Below the pieces are notes generated by a model that was not told where the DNA came from, made no database searches, and was given only the letters and a program-made list of their open reading frames with translations. Below are positions 1 through 7,145 of a DNA stretch of 12,279 nt, piece after piece; position 1 is the stretch's first letter; every line of letters begins with the position of its first letter. The position numbers and the translations under genes are program-made. This stretch comes from Croceicoccus sp. (GTDB taxonomy: Bacteria > Pseudomonadota > Alphaproteobacteria > Sphingomonadales > Sphingomonadaceae): positions 1 to 12,279 of the forward strand of contig JAPYSD010000047.1 of NCBI GenBank assembly GCA_029936705.1, read 5' to 3'.

Positions 1-614
1 ACCGCGTGCTGCTCGAACCGTTCCGGCTCTCGCGCAGCCTTGTCACCAATGCCGAGTGGGACGCCTTCATCGCCGATGGCGGCTACCGCGACCCGGCGTT
101 CTGGCTGTCCGACGGCTGGGCCTGGGTGAACGGCGAGGGGATCGAGGCGCCGCTTTACTGGCACGGCGACGAACAGTTCACGCTGGCAGGATGGCAAGCC
201 CGCGATCCCGACGCGCCCGTCACCCACATCTCCTATTACGAGGCCGACGCCTTCGCCGCATGGTCGGGCAAGCGCCTGCCGACCGAGGCCGAATGGGAAG
301 TCGCCGCGGCAGGCAGCGACCCCGCGTCCGGCCAGCAGCTAGACACGGCGGAGGCGGTCCAGCCCGCCGCCACGCCGGACCTGTTCGGCAGCTGCTGGCA
401 ATGGACCCGCTCGGCCTATCTCTCCTATCCCGGCTTCGTCCCCGCGGCGGGCGCGGTGGGCGAATACAACGGCAAGTTCATGAGCGGGCAGTTCGTGCTG
501 AAGGGCGCAAGCTGCGCCACCGCGCGCGGCCATTCGCGGCCCAGCTATCGCAATTTCTTCTACCCCCACCAGCGTTGGCAGTTCACGGGCCTCAGGCTGG
601 CACAAGATAATTAG
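1..614 (+). CDS. egtB: Ergothioneine synthase EgtB, C-terminal part (5' end outside window)
   Basis: EgtB is the iron-dependent sulfoxide synthase that joins a thiol (gamma-glutamylcysteine or cysteine, depending on subtype) to trimethylhistidine (hercynine) in ergothioneine synthesis; it acts in the cytosol. Only about 203 residues are visible, reading from base 3, and the frame is open to the window edge. They form a formylglycine-generating-enzyme (FGE/sulfatase-modifying) type domain: SGKRLPTEAEWE at about bases 264-299, a CWQWT element near 393-410, and the closing RPSYRNFF and RWQFTGLRLA segments typical of EgtB. The N-terminal DinB-like half with the iron-binding histidines would lie upstream. 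The stop is 12 bases before egtD, so the two are very likely one operon. No egtC (gamma-glutamyl hydrolase) or egtE follows. The FGE fold alone would be ambiguous, but the adjacent egtD makes the EgtB call strong. The thiol subtype cannot be decided from this part. Confidence 0.9.
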   Translation, partial: RVLLEPFRLSRSLVTNAEWDAFIADGGYRDPAFWLSDGWAWVNGEGIEAPLYWHGDEQFTLAGWQARDPDAPVTHISYYEADAFAAWSGKRLPTEAEWEVAAAGSDPASGQQLDTAEAVQPAATPDLFGSCWQWTRSAYLSYPGFVPAAGAVGEYNGKFMSGQFVLKGASCATARGHSRPSYRNFFYPHQRWQFTGLRLAQDN

Positions 615-626
615 GGAGAGTGCCCG

Positions 627-1631
627 ATGACGGTTCAGCAGGCCCTGCGCATCGTTGACGAGGATGAAGCCGGCATCGACAAGGCGTTCAAGCGCGACGT
701 GCTGAAAGGTCTCGCCGAACCGCAAAAGGCGGTTCCGGCGCGCTGGTTCTATGACGAACGCGGGTCGGAGCTGTTCGAGGATATCACCCGGCTGCCCGAA
801 TATTACCCGACGCGTGCGGAAAAGGAGATCCTGCGCGCCCATGGCGGCGATTTCCGCGCCGCCATCGAAACGGGCCGCGCGGTGGTCGAATTCGGATCGG
901 GCAGTTCGGCCAAGACGCCGCTGCTGCTGCGGGCCATCGAACCCTCGGCCTATGTGCCCATCGACATATCGGGCGAATTCCTGAGGTCGTCGGCAAGCAG
1001 GCTGGCGGAAAAGCTGCCCGACCTGCCCATTCACCCGGTCGAGGCGGACTTTACCCGCCGCGTCACCATGCCCGGCGAGATCGAGGGCACGGCCCGGCTG
1101 GGCTTCTTCCCCGGTTCCACCATCGGCAACATGGTACCGCGCACCGCGGTCGACATGCTGCGCGAGATGCGCGCCACGCTGGAAGCGGGCAGCCCGGATG
1201 GCAAGCCGCCGCTGCTGCTGATCGGCATGGACCGGATCAAGAGCCGCAAGGTGCTGCTGCCCGCCTATGACGATGCGCAGGGCGTGACCGCGGCGTTCAA
1301 CCTGAACCTCATAACCCGCATCAACCGCGAGCTGGACGGCACGATGCCGGTCGACGCGTTCCGCCACAAGGCGGTCTGGAACGACGATATCGCGCGTGTC
1401 GAAATGCACCTGGAAGCGCAGCGCGACATCGCCTTCACCGTGTGCGGCAAGGATTTCACCATGGCCGCGGGCGATACGATCCATACCGAGAACAGCCACA
1501 AGTACGGCCGCCGCTCAGCCGCCGCGCTGCTGCTGGCGGGCGGCTGGACGCCGCTGGAACGGTGGAACGACCACGAAAGCCGCTTCATGCTGATCCTGGC
1601 GGAAGCGAGCCCGCTGCGGTCCGCGCCCTGA
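627..1631 (+). CDS. egtD: L-histidine N-alpha-methyltransferase EgtD
   Basis: EgtD trimethylates the alpha-amino group of L-histidine with three S-adenosylmethionine to give hercynine, the first step of ergothioneine synthesis, in the cytosol. The 334-residue product matches the family length (about 320). Visible hallmarks in order: FYDERGSELFEDIT (41-54) and LPEYYPTRAE (56-65), the SAM-binding loop VVEFGSGSSAKT (86-97), an acidic EADF (139-142), the family signature FFPGSTIGN (160-168), and IHTENSHKY (285-293). N168, E288 and S290 sit in the contexts of residues known to hold the histidine substrate in mycobacterial EgtD; that mapping is by motif, not by alignment. The ATG at 627 follows an AGGGAG ribosome binding site that overlaps the egtB stop region, which supports translation from the egtBD transcript. 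It converges with the PAP2 gene with only 4 bases between the stops. Confidence 0.95.
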   Translation: MTVQQALRIVDEDEAGIDKAFKRDVLKGLAEPQKAVPARWFYDERGSELFEDITRLPEYYPTRAEKEILRAHGGDFRAAIETGRAVVEFGSGSSAKTPLLLRAIEPSAYVPIDISGEFLRSSASRLAEKLPDLPIHPVEADFTRRVTMPGEIEGTARLGFFPGSTIGNMVPRTAVDMLREMRATLEAGSPDGKPPLLLIGMDRIKSRKVLLPAYDDAQGVTAAFNLNLITRINRELDGTMPVDAFRHKAVWNDDIARVEMHLEAQRDIAFTVCGKDFTMAAGDTIHTENSHKYGRRSAAALLLAGGWTPLERWNDHESRFMLILAEASPLRSAP

Positions 1632-1635
1632 CGGC

Positions 1636-2205
1636 CTAGAACCGCGCCGCGACGACGACCCCGCCGCCCTTGGTGTCGCCCCACGGCAACACGCGGACAT
1701 TGCTGTCCTTTTGCGAGGTGATCAGGAAGCCCGCGGCCTCGCCGATGGCGGCGCCGACGATCACGTCGTGCCAGTAATGCTTGTCCGCCTCGACCCGCGC
1801 CAGCCCGACGAAGCCCGCGACCAGTTGCGCGGGAATTCCGACCTGCCAGCCATAGCGGTTGTGCAGCGTCGCGGCCGCCGCGAAGGACGCCGATGTATGG
1901 CCAGAGGGAAAACTCTTGCGATCGCTGCCGTCGGGACGGGTTTCGTGGATCGTCTCCTTCAGCCCATAGGTGATTGCGAAAGTCGCGCCCAGGCTGCCCG
2001 CGGCCTGCAGCGCGCCGGTTCCGACCCCCTGCACGGCAGGAAGGCCGAGCGCCGCGATCACCAGCGCGTTGCGTCCGATGTCGCTGGCATCGTCCCAGCC
2101 TTTCTCGTCCGCCAAAGCGGGGGAAGCGGCAAGCAGCGACAGCCCCGCCGCCAGCGCAGCCACCGGGCCGCGCGCATTACGCCATTTGCAAATCGTCAAT
2201 TCCAT
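1636..2205 (-). CDS. Exported PAP2-superfamily phosphatase
   Basis: This is a 189-residue acid phosphatase or lipid-phosphate phosphatase of the PAP2 superfamily. Residues 1-32 look like a cleavable signal peptide (basic n-region, hydrophobic core from about 14, ending ASPALA before DE), so the enzyme probably acts in the periplasm or at the outer face of the inner membrane. The three catalytic motifs are present: K83-x6-R90-P91, the PSGH at 100-103, and R137-x5-H143-x3-D147; the Ser that often precedes the last Arg is Ala here. The frame is open 14 codons further upstream, but the ATG at 2205 has a strong GGAGG five bases before it and begins the signal peptide, so I start there. The substrate is unknown: undecaprenyl pyrophosphate, phosphatidate and small phosphoesters are all possible for the family. 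It appears monocistronic, divergent from asd. Confidence 0.88.
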   Translation of the reverse strand: MELTICKWRNARGPVAALAAGLSLLAASPALADEKGWDDASDIGRNALVIAALGLPAVQGVGTGALQAAGSLGATFAITYGLKETIHETRPDGSDRKSFPSGHTSASFAAAATLHNRYGWQVGIPAQLVAGFVGLARVEADKHYWHDVIVGAAIGEAAGFLITSQKDSNVRVLPWGDTKGGGVVVAARF

Positions 2206-2210
2206 CAGCG

Positions 2211-2215
2211 CCTCC
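2211..2215 (-). promoter_or_regulatory. Ribosome binding site of the PAP2 phosphatase gene
   Basis: GGAGG on the minus strand, five bases before the ATG at 2205. It decides the start in favour of the 189-residue signal-peptide form over the 14-codon longer reading frame. Confidence 0.8.
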
Positions 2216-2265
2216 ACGGCAAGGCGGAGCACACATGCTGCCGTCATCGCGGCAATGACTAGCCC

Positions 2266-2327
2266 CTTGCACAGGCTTGCGCAAAGCCCAGCTTAAAGGC
2301 CCTGAAAACCGCAATTGCTTGCGCAGG
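2266..2327. repeat. Three copies of CTTGCRCA between the PAP2 gene and asd
   Basis: CTTGCACAGG at 2266-2275, CTTGCGCAAA at 2276-2285 (directly abutting) and CTTGCGCAGG at 2318-2327, all on the plus strand. The second copy includes the palindrome TTGCGCAA. The region 2206-2415 separates divergent genes and must carry their promoters, so a regulator binding here could affect either gene. I see no clear -35/-10 pair for asd. Three copies of an 8-base pattern in 62 bases may also be chance; function is unknown. Confidence 0.35.
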
Positions 2328-2415
2328 ATGCCGGGTTTGACTACCGCGCGCATTCCGGCGGCAGGGCTGACGGATATTCGCGCAATTATCATTCACGAAC
2401 AAGAAAGCAAGTATC

Positions 2416-3441
2416 ATGGGTTATCGGGTGGCAGTTGTCGGAGCCACGGGCAATGTCGGACGCGAGATGCTGGCCATCCTCGCCGAGCGGGCCTTCCCCT
2501 ATGACGAGATCGCGGCGGTTGCGTCCTCGCGCTCGGTCGGGACCGAGATCGAGATCGGCGACACCGGCCAGATGATCAAATGCAAGAATATCGAGCATTT
2601 CGACTTCAGCGGCTATGACATCGCCCTGTTCGCGGCGGGCAGCGGCCCGACCGCCGAATATGCGCCCAAGGCGGCGGCGGCTGGCTGCGTGGTGATCGAC
2701 AACTCGTCGCTCTACCGCATGGACCCCGACGTGCCCCTGATCGTGCCCGAGGTGAACCCCGACGCGATCGACGGTTACAAGAAGAAGAACATCATCGCGA
2801 ACCCCAACTGCTCGACCGCGCAGATGGTCGTCGCGCTCAAGCCGCTGCACGACGCGGCCAAGATCAAGCGCGTCGTCGTCTCGACCTACCAGTCGGTATC
2901 GGGCGCGGGCAAGCAGGGCATGGACGAGCTGTTCGAACAGAGCCGCGCGATCTTCGTCGGCGATGCGGTCGAACCGACCAAGTTCACCAAGCAGATCGCC
3001 TTCAACGTGATCCCGCACATCGACGTGTTCCTCGACGACGGCTCCACCAAGGAAGAGTGGAAGATGGTCGCCGAGACCAAGAAGATCCTGGACCCCAAGG
3101 TCAAGGTGCAGGCCACCTGCGTGCGCGTGCCGGTGTTCGTCGGCCATTCGGAATCGCTGAACATCGAGTTCGAGAACGAGATCTCGGCAACCCAGGCGCA
3201 GGACATCCTACGCGAGGCGCCGGGCATCATGCTGGTCGACAAGCGCGAGGACGGCGGATACGTCACCCCCGTCGAATGCGTGGGCGACTACGCCACCTAC
3301 ATCAGCCGCGTGCGCGAGGATTCGACCGTCGAGAATGGCCTGGCGCTATGGTGCGTGTCCGACAACCTGCGCAAGGGCGCGGCCCTCAACGCCGTGCAGA
3401 TCGCGGAATTGCTGGGCCGCCGCCACCTGAAAAAGGGCTGA
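2416..3441 (+). CDS. asd: Aspartate-semialdehyde dehydrogenase
   Basis: Asd reduces L-aspartyl-4-phosphate with NADPH to aspartate 4-semialdehyde, the branch point to lysine/diaminopimelate, threonine, methionine and isoleucine; it is a cytosolic dimer or tetramer. The 341-residue product is the usual length for the compact Asd class. Visible: the NADP-binding loop VVGATGNVGREM (7-18), the catalytic cysteine C132 in NPNCSTAQ, the segment STYQSVSGAGKQG (156-168), and the substrate/active-site stretch RVPVFVGHSE with R237 and H244. The ATG at 2416 is the first start in frame that gives the Rossmann N-terminus; the purine-rich stretch before it (AAGAAAGCAAG) is only a modest ribosome binding site. 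It is followed after 6 bases by the GFA-fold gene, so the two are probably cotranscribed. Normally essential for cell wall and amino-acid synthesis. Confidence 0.97.
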   Translation: MGYRVAVVGATGNVGREMLAILAERAFPYDEIAAVASSRSVGTEIEIGDTGQMIKCKNIEHFDFSGYDIALFAAGSGPTAEYAPKAAAAGCVVIDNSSLYRMDPDVPLIVPEVNPDAIDGYKKKNIIANPNCSTAQMVVALKPLHDAAKIKRVVVSTYQSVSGAGKQGMDELFEQSRAIFVGDAVEPTKFTKQIAFNVIPHIDVFLDDGSTKEEWKMVAETKKILDPKVKVQATCVRVPVFVGHSESLNIEFENEISATQAQDILREAPGIMLVDKREDGGYVTPVECVGDYATYISRVREDSTVENGLALWCVSDNLRKGAALNAVQIAELLGRRHLKKG

Positions 3442-3447
3442 TGCTCC

Positions 3448-3912
3448 ATGGCAGCCCCCTCGATCACTGAAAGCCGTGTGATGGAGGGCGGCTGCCAATG
3501 CGGCGCGGTGCGCTACCGCGCCCAGGTCTCTGACAACGAGGCCTATCTGTGCCATTGCCGCATGTGCCAGAAGGCGACCGGCGGCGTGTCGATCGCGTTC
3601 AAGAATGTCGAAACGGCCGGCCTCAGCTGGACCGGCGAGCCCGAGTGGTTCGAAAGCTCTCCGATCGCGCATCGTCCGTTCTGCCCGCGATGCGGGACGC
3701 CGCTGGGCTTCGGGTTCCTGGGCAGCCAATATCTGGACCTGACGGTCGGCAGCTTCGACGATCCGGGCTATTTCGTTCCGACCTCGAACTGCGGGATCGA
3801 AAGCAAGCATGCCGCGTGGGAGGACACCAGCCATTTGCCGGGCGTGAAGGTCACCGAACTGGACAGCGCGGTCCAGGCATGGGGCAAGGCAGGGCTGAAG
3901 GTTCCGGACTGA
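3448..3912 (+). CDS. GFA/CENP-V-fold zinc protein
   Basis: A 154-residue protein of the GFA (glutathione-dependent formaldehyde-activating, CENP-V) domain family, a small zinc-binding beta-fold. The zinc ligands are laid out as in the family: C16 and C18 in GGCQCGAVRY, C35, C37 and C40 in CHCRMC, then C79 and C82 in CPRCGTPL. The tail IESKHAAWEDTSHLPG (117-132) also fits the usual family ending. There is no signal peptide, so it should be cytosolic. The original member, Gfa, was proposed to promote formaldehyde-glutathione condensation, but most family members have no assigned reaction, and none is assigned here. ATG 3448 is preceded by AAGGG about ten bases away, inside the asd tail; ATG 3481, just before the first zinc cysteines, is an alternative. 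Its position 6 bases behind asd suggests an operon, though no metabolic link is obvious. Confidence 0.85.
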   Translation: MAAPSITESRVMEGGCQCGAVRYRAQVSDNEAYLCHCRMCQKATGGVSIAFKNVETAGLSWTGEPEWFESSPIAHRPFCPRCGTPLGFGFLGSQYLDLTVGSFDDPGYFVPTSNCGIESKHAAWEDTSHLPGVKVTELDSAVQAWGKAGLKVPD

Positions 3913-3918
3913 CGCGGA

Positions 3919-5538
3919 TCAATGCCCCATGTCGGCGGGCGGCGCGTCGCCCGCCTTTTTCGCGGGCCGGATCAGCATGATCAGCGGCAGGGTCGCGAAA
4001 CAGGCCACGCCCATCAGCCAGAAATCGTTGATATAGCCGATCATCGCCGCCTGGCGGTTGATCATCCCGTCGATCATCTGCATCGCCGCCGGGCCCATCG
4101 GCTCGATCCGCGACAGCGCGCCCAGATTGGCGCTGCCCAGGGTCTCGGGCGTGATCTTCTCGGCCAGTTCCATGTGGTTGATCTGCACGCTGCGCGCCAG
4201 CAGCGTCACCACCACCGAAATGCCGATCGACGACCCGATCGAACGCGACAGGTTCAGCAGGCTTGACGCGGTCGCGCGGACCTTCGCGGGCAGGGTGGCG
4301 AACGCCAGCGTGTTGAGCGGCAGGAAGGTCAGCCCGATGCCCACGCCCTGAAGCAGGCCCGTCAGGATGATGTGCCGCGCATCGACCTCCAGCGACCAGT
4401 TCGCCATCTCGAACATGGAAATGCCCACCACGGCAAAGCCGCCGCCGACGATCAGCCGCGTATCGACGCCCTTGCGCACCAGGAACTGCGATACAGGCAT
4501 GCACAGCAGCACGCCGATTCCGCGCGGCGACATCACCATGCCGGTTTCCAGCACGGAATAGCCCAGCAGCGTCTGCAGCAGCGGAGGCAGCAGCGCCAGA
4601 GTCGCGAACAGGCAGAGCCCGACGACCATGATGATCACCAGCGCCACGTTTAAGTTGCGGTCGCGGAACAGGCCGCGGTCGAACAGCGGGTCGCGCGCCA
4701 GCGCCAGGTGCGCCACCGCCGCCCAGCCGCACGACAGCATCAGCGCCAGGTACAGCCAGGATTCGCCCGATGCGAACCAGTCCACCTGCTCGCCCCGGTC
4801 CAGCAGCAGCTGCAGCGCGCCGATGGCCACCGCGATCAGCACGAAACCCACGCGGTCGAACCGCACCTTCACCTTGTCCCAGTGCGGCAGGTGGATCACC
4901 AGCAGCGTCAGCGCCAGCAGCCCCACCGGCACGTTTACGAAGAACACCCAGCGCCAGTCGAAATTCTCGGTCAGATAGCCGCCCAGTATCGGCCCCGCGA
5001 TGGGGCCCGCCATGATGCCCATCGCCCAGATCATCATCGCGGTGCCGTGCTGCGACGGCCTGGTCACGTCCAACATCACCGATTGGCTCAGCGGCATGAT
5101 GAACGCGCCCGCCACGCCCTGGCCCAGGCGGAACAGCACGATCTCGGTCAGGCTGACCGAAAGGCCGCACAGCGCGGAAAAGACGATGAACGCCGTGACC
5201 GAGATCAGCAGCAGCGGGCGCGTGCCGATACGGCCGGACAGCCAGCCCGTCGTCGGCAGCGCGATGGCCGACGCCACGATATAGCTGGTCAGCACCCACG
5301 AGATGGAATCCGACGTCGCGCCCAGCGATGCCTGCATGTGCGGCAGGGCGACATTGGCGATGGTGGTGTCGAGGATCTGCAGCAGCGCCGCCGCCATGAT
5401 GGCAAAGAACAATATGCCGCGATTGGGCGTCTCGATATGCGGACGGTCCGCGTCCGCCGCCGCGGCCTGCGGCGGGGCAGCCGCAGGCTTCGCGTTCTTG
5501 TCGGCGGCAGGGCCGTCCTGGATCGAAGTGGACGCCAC
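3919..5538 (-). CDS. EmrB/QacA-type MFS drug efflux transporter (DHA2 family)
   Basis: A 539-residue inner-membrane drug:H+ antiporter of the 14-TM DHA2 family, expected to work with the HlyD-type protein encoded just upstream to carry compounds across the envelope. Visible motifs: LDTTIANVALP (56-66, motif D1), GWLSGRIGTRPLL (98-110, motif A), RLGQGVAGAFIMP (137-149, motif B), and GPIAGPILGGYL with the following WRW (178-197, motif C). The first 40 residues are a hydrophilic Ala/Pro-rich tail. The start is a GTG at 5538, four bases after the emrA-like stop, with GAGGA upstream; the next in-frame Met lies inside the first TM helix, so GTG is preferred. The last codons overlap the terminator of the opposing asd operon. 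The substrate is unknown; EmrB relatives export hydrophobic toxicants and uncouplers. Confidence 0.93.
   Translation of the reverse strand: MASTSIQDGPAADKNAKPAAAPPQAAAADADRPHIETPNRGILFFAIMAAALLQILDTTIANVALPHMQASLGATSDSISWVLTSYIVASAIALPTTGWLSGRIGTRPLLLISVTAFIVFSALCGLSVSLTEIVLFRLGQGVAGAFIMPLSQSVMLDVTRPSQHGTAMMIWAMGIMAGPIAGPILGGYLTENFDWRWVFFVNVPVGLLALTLLVIHLPHWDKVKVRFDRVGFVLIAVAIGALQLLLDRGEQVDWFASGESWLYLALMLSCGWAAVAHLALARDPLFDRGLFRDRNLNVALVIIMVVGLCLFATLALLPPLLQTLLGYSVLETGMVMSPRGIGVLLCMPVSQFLVRKGVDTRLIVGGGFAVVGISMFEMANWSLEVDARHIILTGLLQGVGIGLTFLPLNTLAFATLPAKVRATASSLLNLSRSIGSSIGISVVVTLLARSVQINHMELAEKITPETLGSANLGALSRIEPMGPAAMQMIDGMINRQAAMIGYINDFWLMGVACFATLPLIMLIRPAKKAGDAPPADMGH
3934..3960 (+). terminator. 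Rho-independent terminator of asd-GFA, inside the emrB-like coding end
   Basis: An 8-bp all-GC stem (GGCGGGCG at 3934-3941 with CGCCCGCC at 3948-3955), a 6-base loop and a run of five T at 3956-3960. It stands 21 bases after the GFA stop and has the T-run only in the plus direction. It lies within the last codons of the convergent transporter gene (stop at 3919-3921), so the same bases also encode part of that protein's C-terminal tail. Confidence 0.85.
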
Positions 5539-5542
5539 CCGA

Positions 5543-6598
5543 TCAGTCCTCGGTATGCACCGTGACCGTGGCCGACAGGCCCGAGATCAGCGGACGGTCG
5601 CCCATCGCGTCGATCGCGATGCGCACGGGCACGCGCTGCGTCACCTTGACCCAGTTGCCCGTGGCATTCTGCGCGGGCAGCAGCGAGAATTCGGACCCGG
5701 TGCCCGCGCCGATGCTTTCGACATGGCCGGTCAGCGTCGTGCCCGGATAGGCATCGACCTCGACGTCCACGCGCTGGCCGGGGTGCATGTCGGCAAGATC
5801 GGTTTCCTTGAAATTCGCCTCGACATAGGTGCTGTCCATCGAGACGATGTCCATCATCGGCACGCCCGACACGGCCTGCGCGCCGGGCTGCAGGCGGCTG
5901 GTCTGCGCGACCTGGCCGTCCATCGACGCATGGACCAACGTCCGCCGCAGGTTCAGCTTCGCCTCGGCCAGCTGCGCCTTGGCGGCGGCGACGCCGGGAT
6001 TCTCGCCGGGCACGGCAGACCCTTCGGACAGGCGCGCACGCGCTTCCTGCTGGCGGGCCTGCGCGGCGCGCAGCTGCTCCTTGGCCTGGCTGACGGCATG
6101 CTGCGAGGCGTCATAGTCGGCCTTGGTCGTGAAACCCCGGTCCATCAGCGCCTGCTGACGCTCGAACCGCGACTGGGCAAAGGCGATGTCCTCGCGCGCG
6201 GCGGCGATGTCGGCGCCCGACAGATCGGCCGAATTGCTCAGCGCCGATACATTGGCCTGCGCCTGCGCCAGCGCGGCCTCGGCATTGGCGATCGCCAGGC
6301 GGTACGGCTCCTCGTCGATCTGGAACAACGGATCGCCCGCCTTCACGTCCTGCCCGTCCTTGACGTAGATCTTCGTGATCGGCCCGGTCACCTCGGGCGT
6401 GACGCTGACCATGTCCTGCTTGATGAAGGCATTGTCGGTGCTGACCGTGCCCTGGCTCATCAGCCACCACGCGCCGATGCCCGCCGCGATCAGCAGCGGT
6501 ACCACGATGGTCAGCACGCGGCGCAGCAGGCGGCGGCGCGGCGCTTCCCCGGTTTCGGTCTCGTCCAGAGTGTCGGCAGTCATGCTGGCTTCAGCCAT
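5543..6598 (-). CDS. EmrA/HlyD-family periplasmic adaptor subunit of the efflux pump
   Basis: A 351-residue membrane fusion protein that would bridge the inner-membrane transporter to an outer-membrane channel. It has a short cytosolic N-terminus with a basic RRRLLRR patch, one TM anchor (about 27-47), the first lipoyl-like half (VTPEVTGPITKIYVKDGQDVKAGDPLFQID lies within 66-95), a long Ala/Gln-rich coiled coil (about 103-190) and the returning lipoyl and beta-barrel part, including YVEANFKETDL (258-268) and HPGQRVDVEVDAYPG (272-286), both typical of EmrA. ATG 6598 overlaps the marR stop by 8 bases (ATGGCTGA) and has GGAAGAAG upstream. The transporter gene follows after 4 bases. No TolC-type outer-membrane factor gene is in the window, so that partner must be encoded elsewhere. 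Confidence 0.93.
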   Translation of the reverse strand: MAEASMTADTLDETETGEAPRRRLLRRVLTIVVPLLIAAGIGAWWLMSQGTVSTDNAFIKQDMVSVTPEVTGPITKIYVKDGQDVKAGDPLFQIDEEPYRLAIANAEAALAQAQANVSALSNSADLSGADIAAAREDIAFAQSRFERQQALMDRGFTTKADYDASQHAVSQAKEQLRAAQARQQEARARLSEGSAVPGENPGVAAAKAQLAEAKLNLRRTLVHASMDGQVAQTSRLQPGAQAVSGVPMMDIVSMDSTYVEANFKETDLADMHPGQRVDVEVDAYPGTTLTGHVESIGAGTGSEFSLLPAQNATGNWVKVTQRVPVRIAIDAMGDRPLISGLSATVTVHTED

Positions 6599-7034
6599 TG
6601 TCTTCTTCCCGGGTGACGAACATCTCGTTGATGCGTTCGCTCAGTCGTTCCATCAGGGCCTGCAATGCGTCGCTGTCCTCTTTGGCAAAGGTGCTCAGCA
6701 TGTCGGCGTTGAATGCGGCGGCGGCGTCTTCGATCCTGACGATCAGCGACTGGCCGTGGCCGGTGCAACGGATCAGCCGCGCCCGCCGGTCGTCGGGATC
6801 GGCGCAGCGCTCGATCAGCTCCGCTTCCTCCATCCGGTCCAGCATGCGCGTCAGCGTGATCGGCTCCACGTCCAGTTCGCCCGCATAATAGCTCTGCGCG
6901 CGGCCGGGCTTGCGGTTCACCATCAGCAGCAGGCGCGCCTGCGGACCGGTGATGCCCAGTTCGCGCACCCGCTGGTCGAAGACGCGCCGCAGCCTGCGGC
7001 CGCAATCGCTGACGAGATATCCGATCGTTTCCAT
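6591..7034 (-). CDS. MarR-family transcriptional regulator of the efflux operon
   Basis: A 147-residue winged-helix regulator, the normal MarR length. The recognition helix region is TLTRMLDRMEEAELIER (60-76), followed by the wing with the family signature DPDDRRARL (79-87). Cysteines are at 11, 77 and 90; C11 lies in the first helix, roughly where redox-sensing MarR/OhrR proteins carry a reactive cysteine, but this is only suggestive. It is the first gene of a tight marR-emrA-emrB unit, the classic arrangement for a local repressor released by the pump's substrates. The ATG at 7034 has no clear ribosome binding site; an AT-rich palindrome lies 13 bases upstream and could leave a very short leader. 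The alternative frame overlapping this region is a high-GC shadow. Confidence 0.92.
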   Translation of the reverse strand: METIGYLVSDCGRRLRRVFDQRVRELGITGPQARLLLMVNRKPGRAQSYYAGELDVEPITLTRMLDRMEEAELIERCADPDDRRARLIRCTGHGQSLIVRIEDAAAAFNADMLSTFAKEDSDALQALMERLSERINEMFVTREEDNG

Positions 7035-7046
7035 AGCAGCCGCGCA

Positions 7047-7068
7047 TATAATAAGCCCGCTTAATATT
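7047..7068. promoter_or_regulatory. Candidate MarR operator with overlapping -10-like sequences
   Basis: A 22-base imperfect palindrome: TATAATAAGC (7047-7056), a CC centre, then GCTTAATATT (7059-7068); eight of ten positions are symmetric. It is a striking AT-rich island in GC-rich surroundings, 13 bases upstream of the marR ATG and 78 bases upstream of the divergent hydrolase. MarR proteins usually bind palindromes of about 16-22 bases overlapping their own promoter. The site contains TATAAT on the plus strand and TATTAT on the minus strand, so binding would block a promoter in either direction. No good -35 box is visible for either. Confidence 0.6.
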
Positions 7069-7145
7069 TCCAGTGCCTTTATTTGTCCGCTGGCGCGATC
7101 AGCTTGACCTTGGCGGGTCCCGGATCAGCGGCTAGGCACTCGGTC

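Noticed and set aside
339..1499. A 386-codon open frame on the minus strand opposite egtB-egtD
   Set aside because: It is antisense to clear EgtB and EgtD coding sequence and has no recognisable domain.
2206..2247. Longer start for the PAP2 phosphatase at 2247
   Set aside because: It would put 14 residues before a good signal peptide and ignore the GGAGG five bases ahead of ATG 2205.
4708..6616. Long plus-strand open frames opposite the emrAB-like genes (4708-5565 and 5303-6616)
   Set aside because: Both lie over well-recognised coding sequence on the other strand and have the His/Arg/Gln-rich composition of reverse-frame artefacts.
7083..7145. Upstream TTG start for the alpha/beta hydrolase
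   Set aside because: It adds 21 residues of no recognisable character and has no ribosome binding site; ATG 7146 opens directly into the domain.
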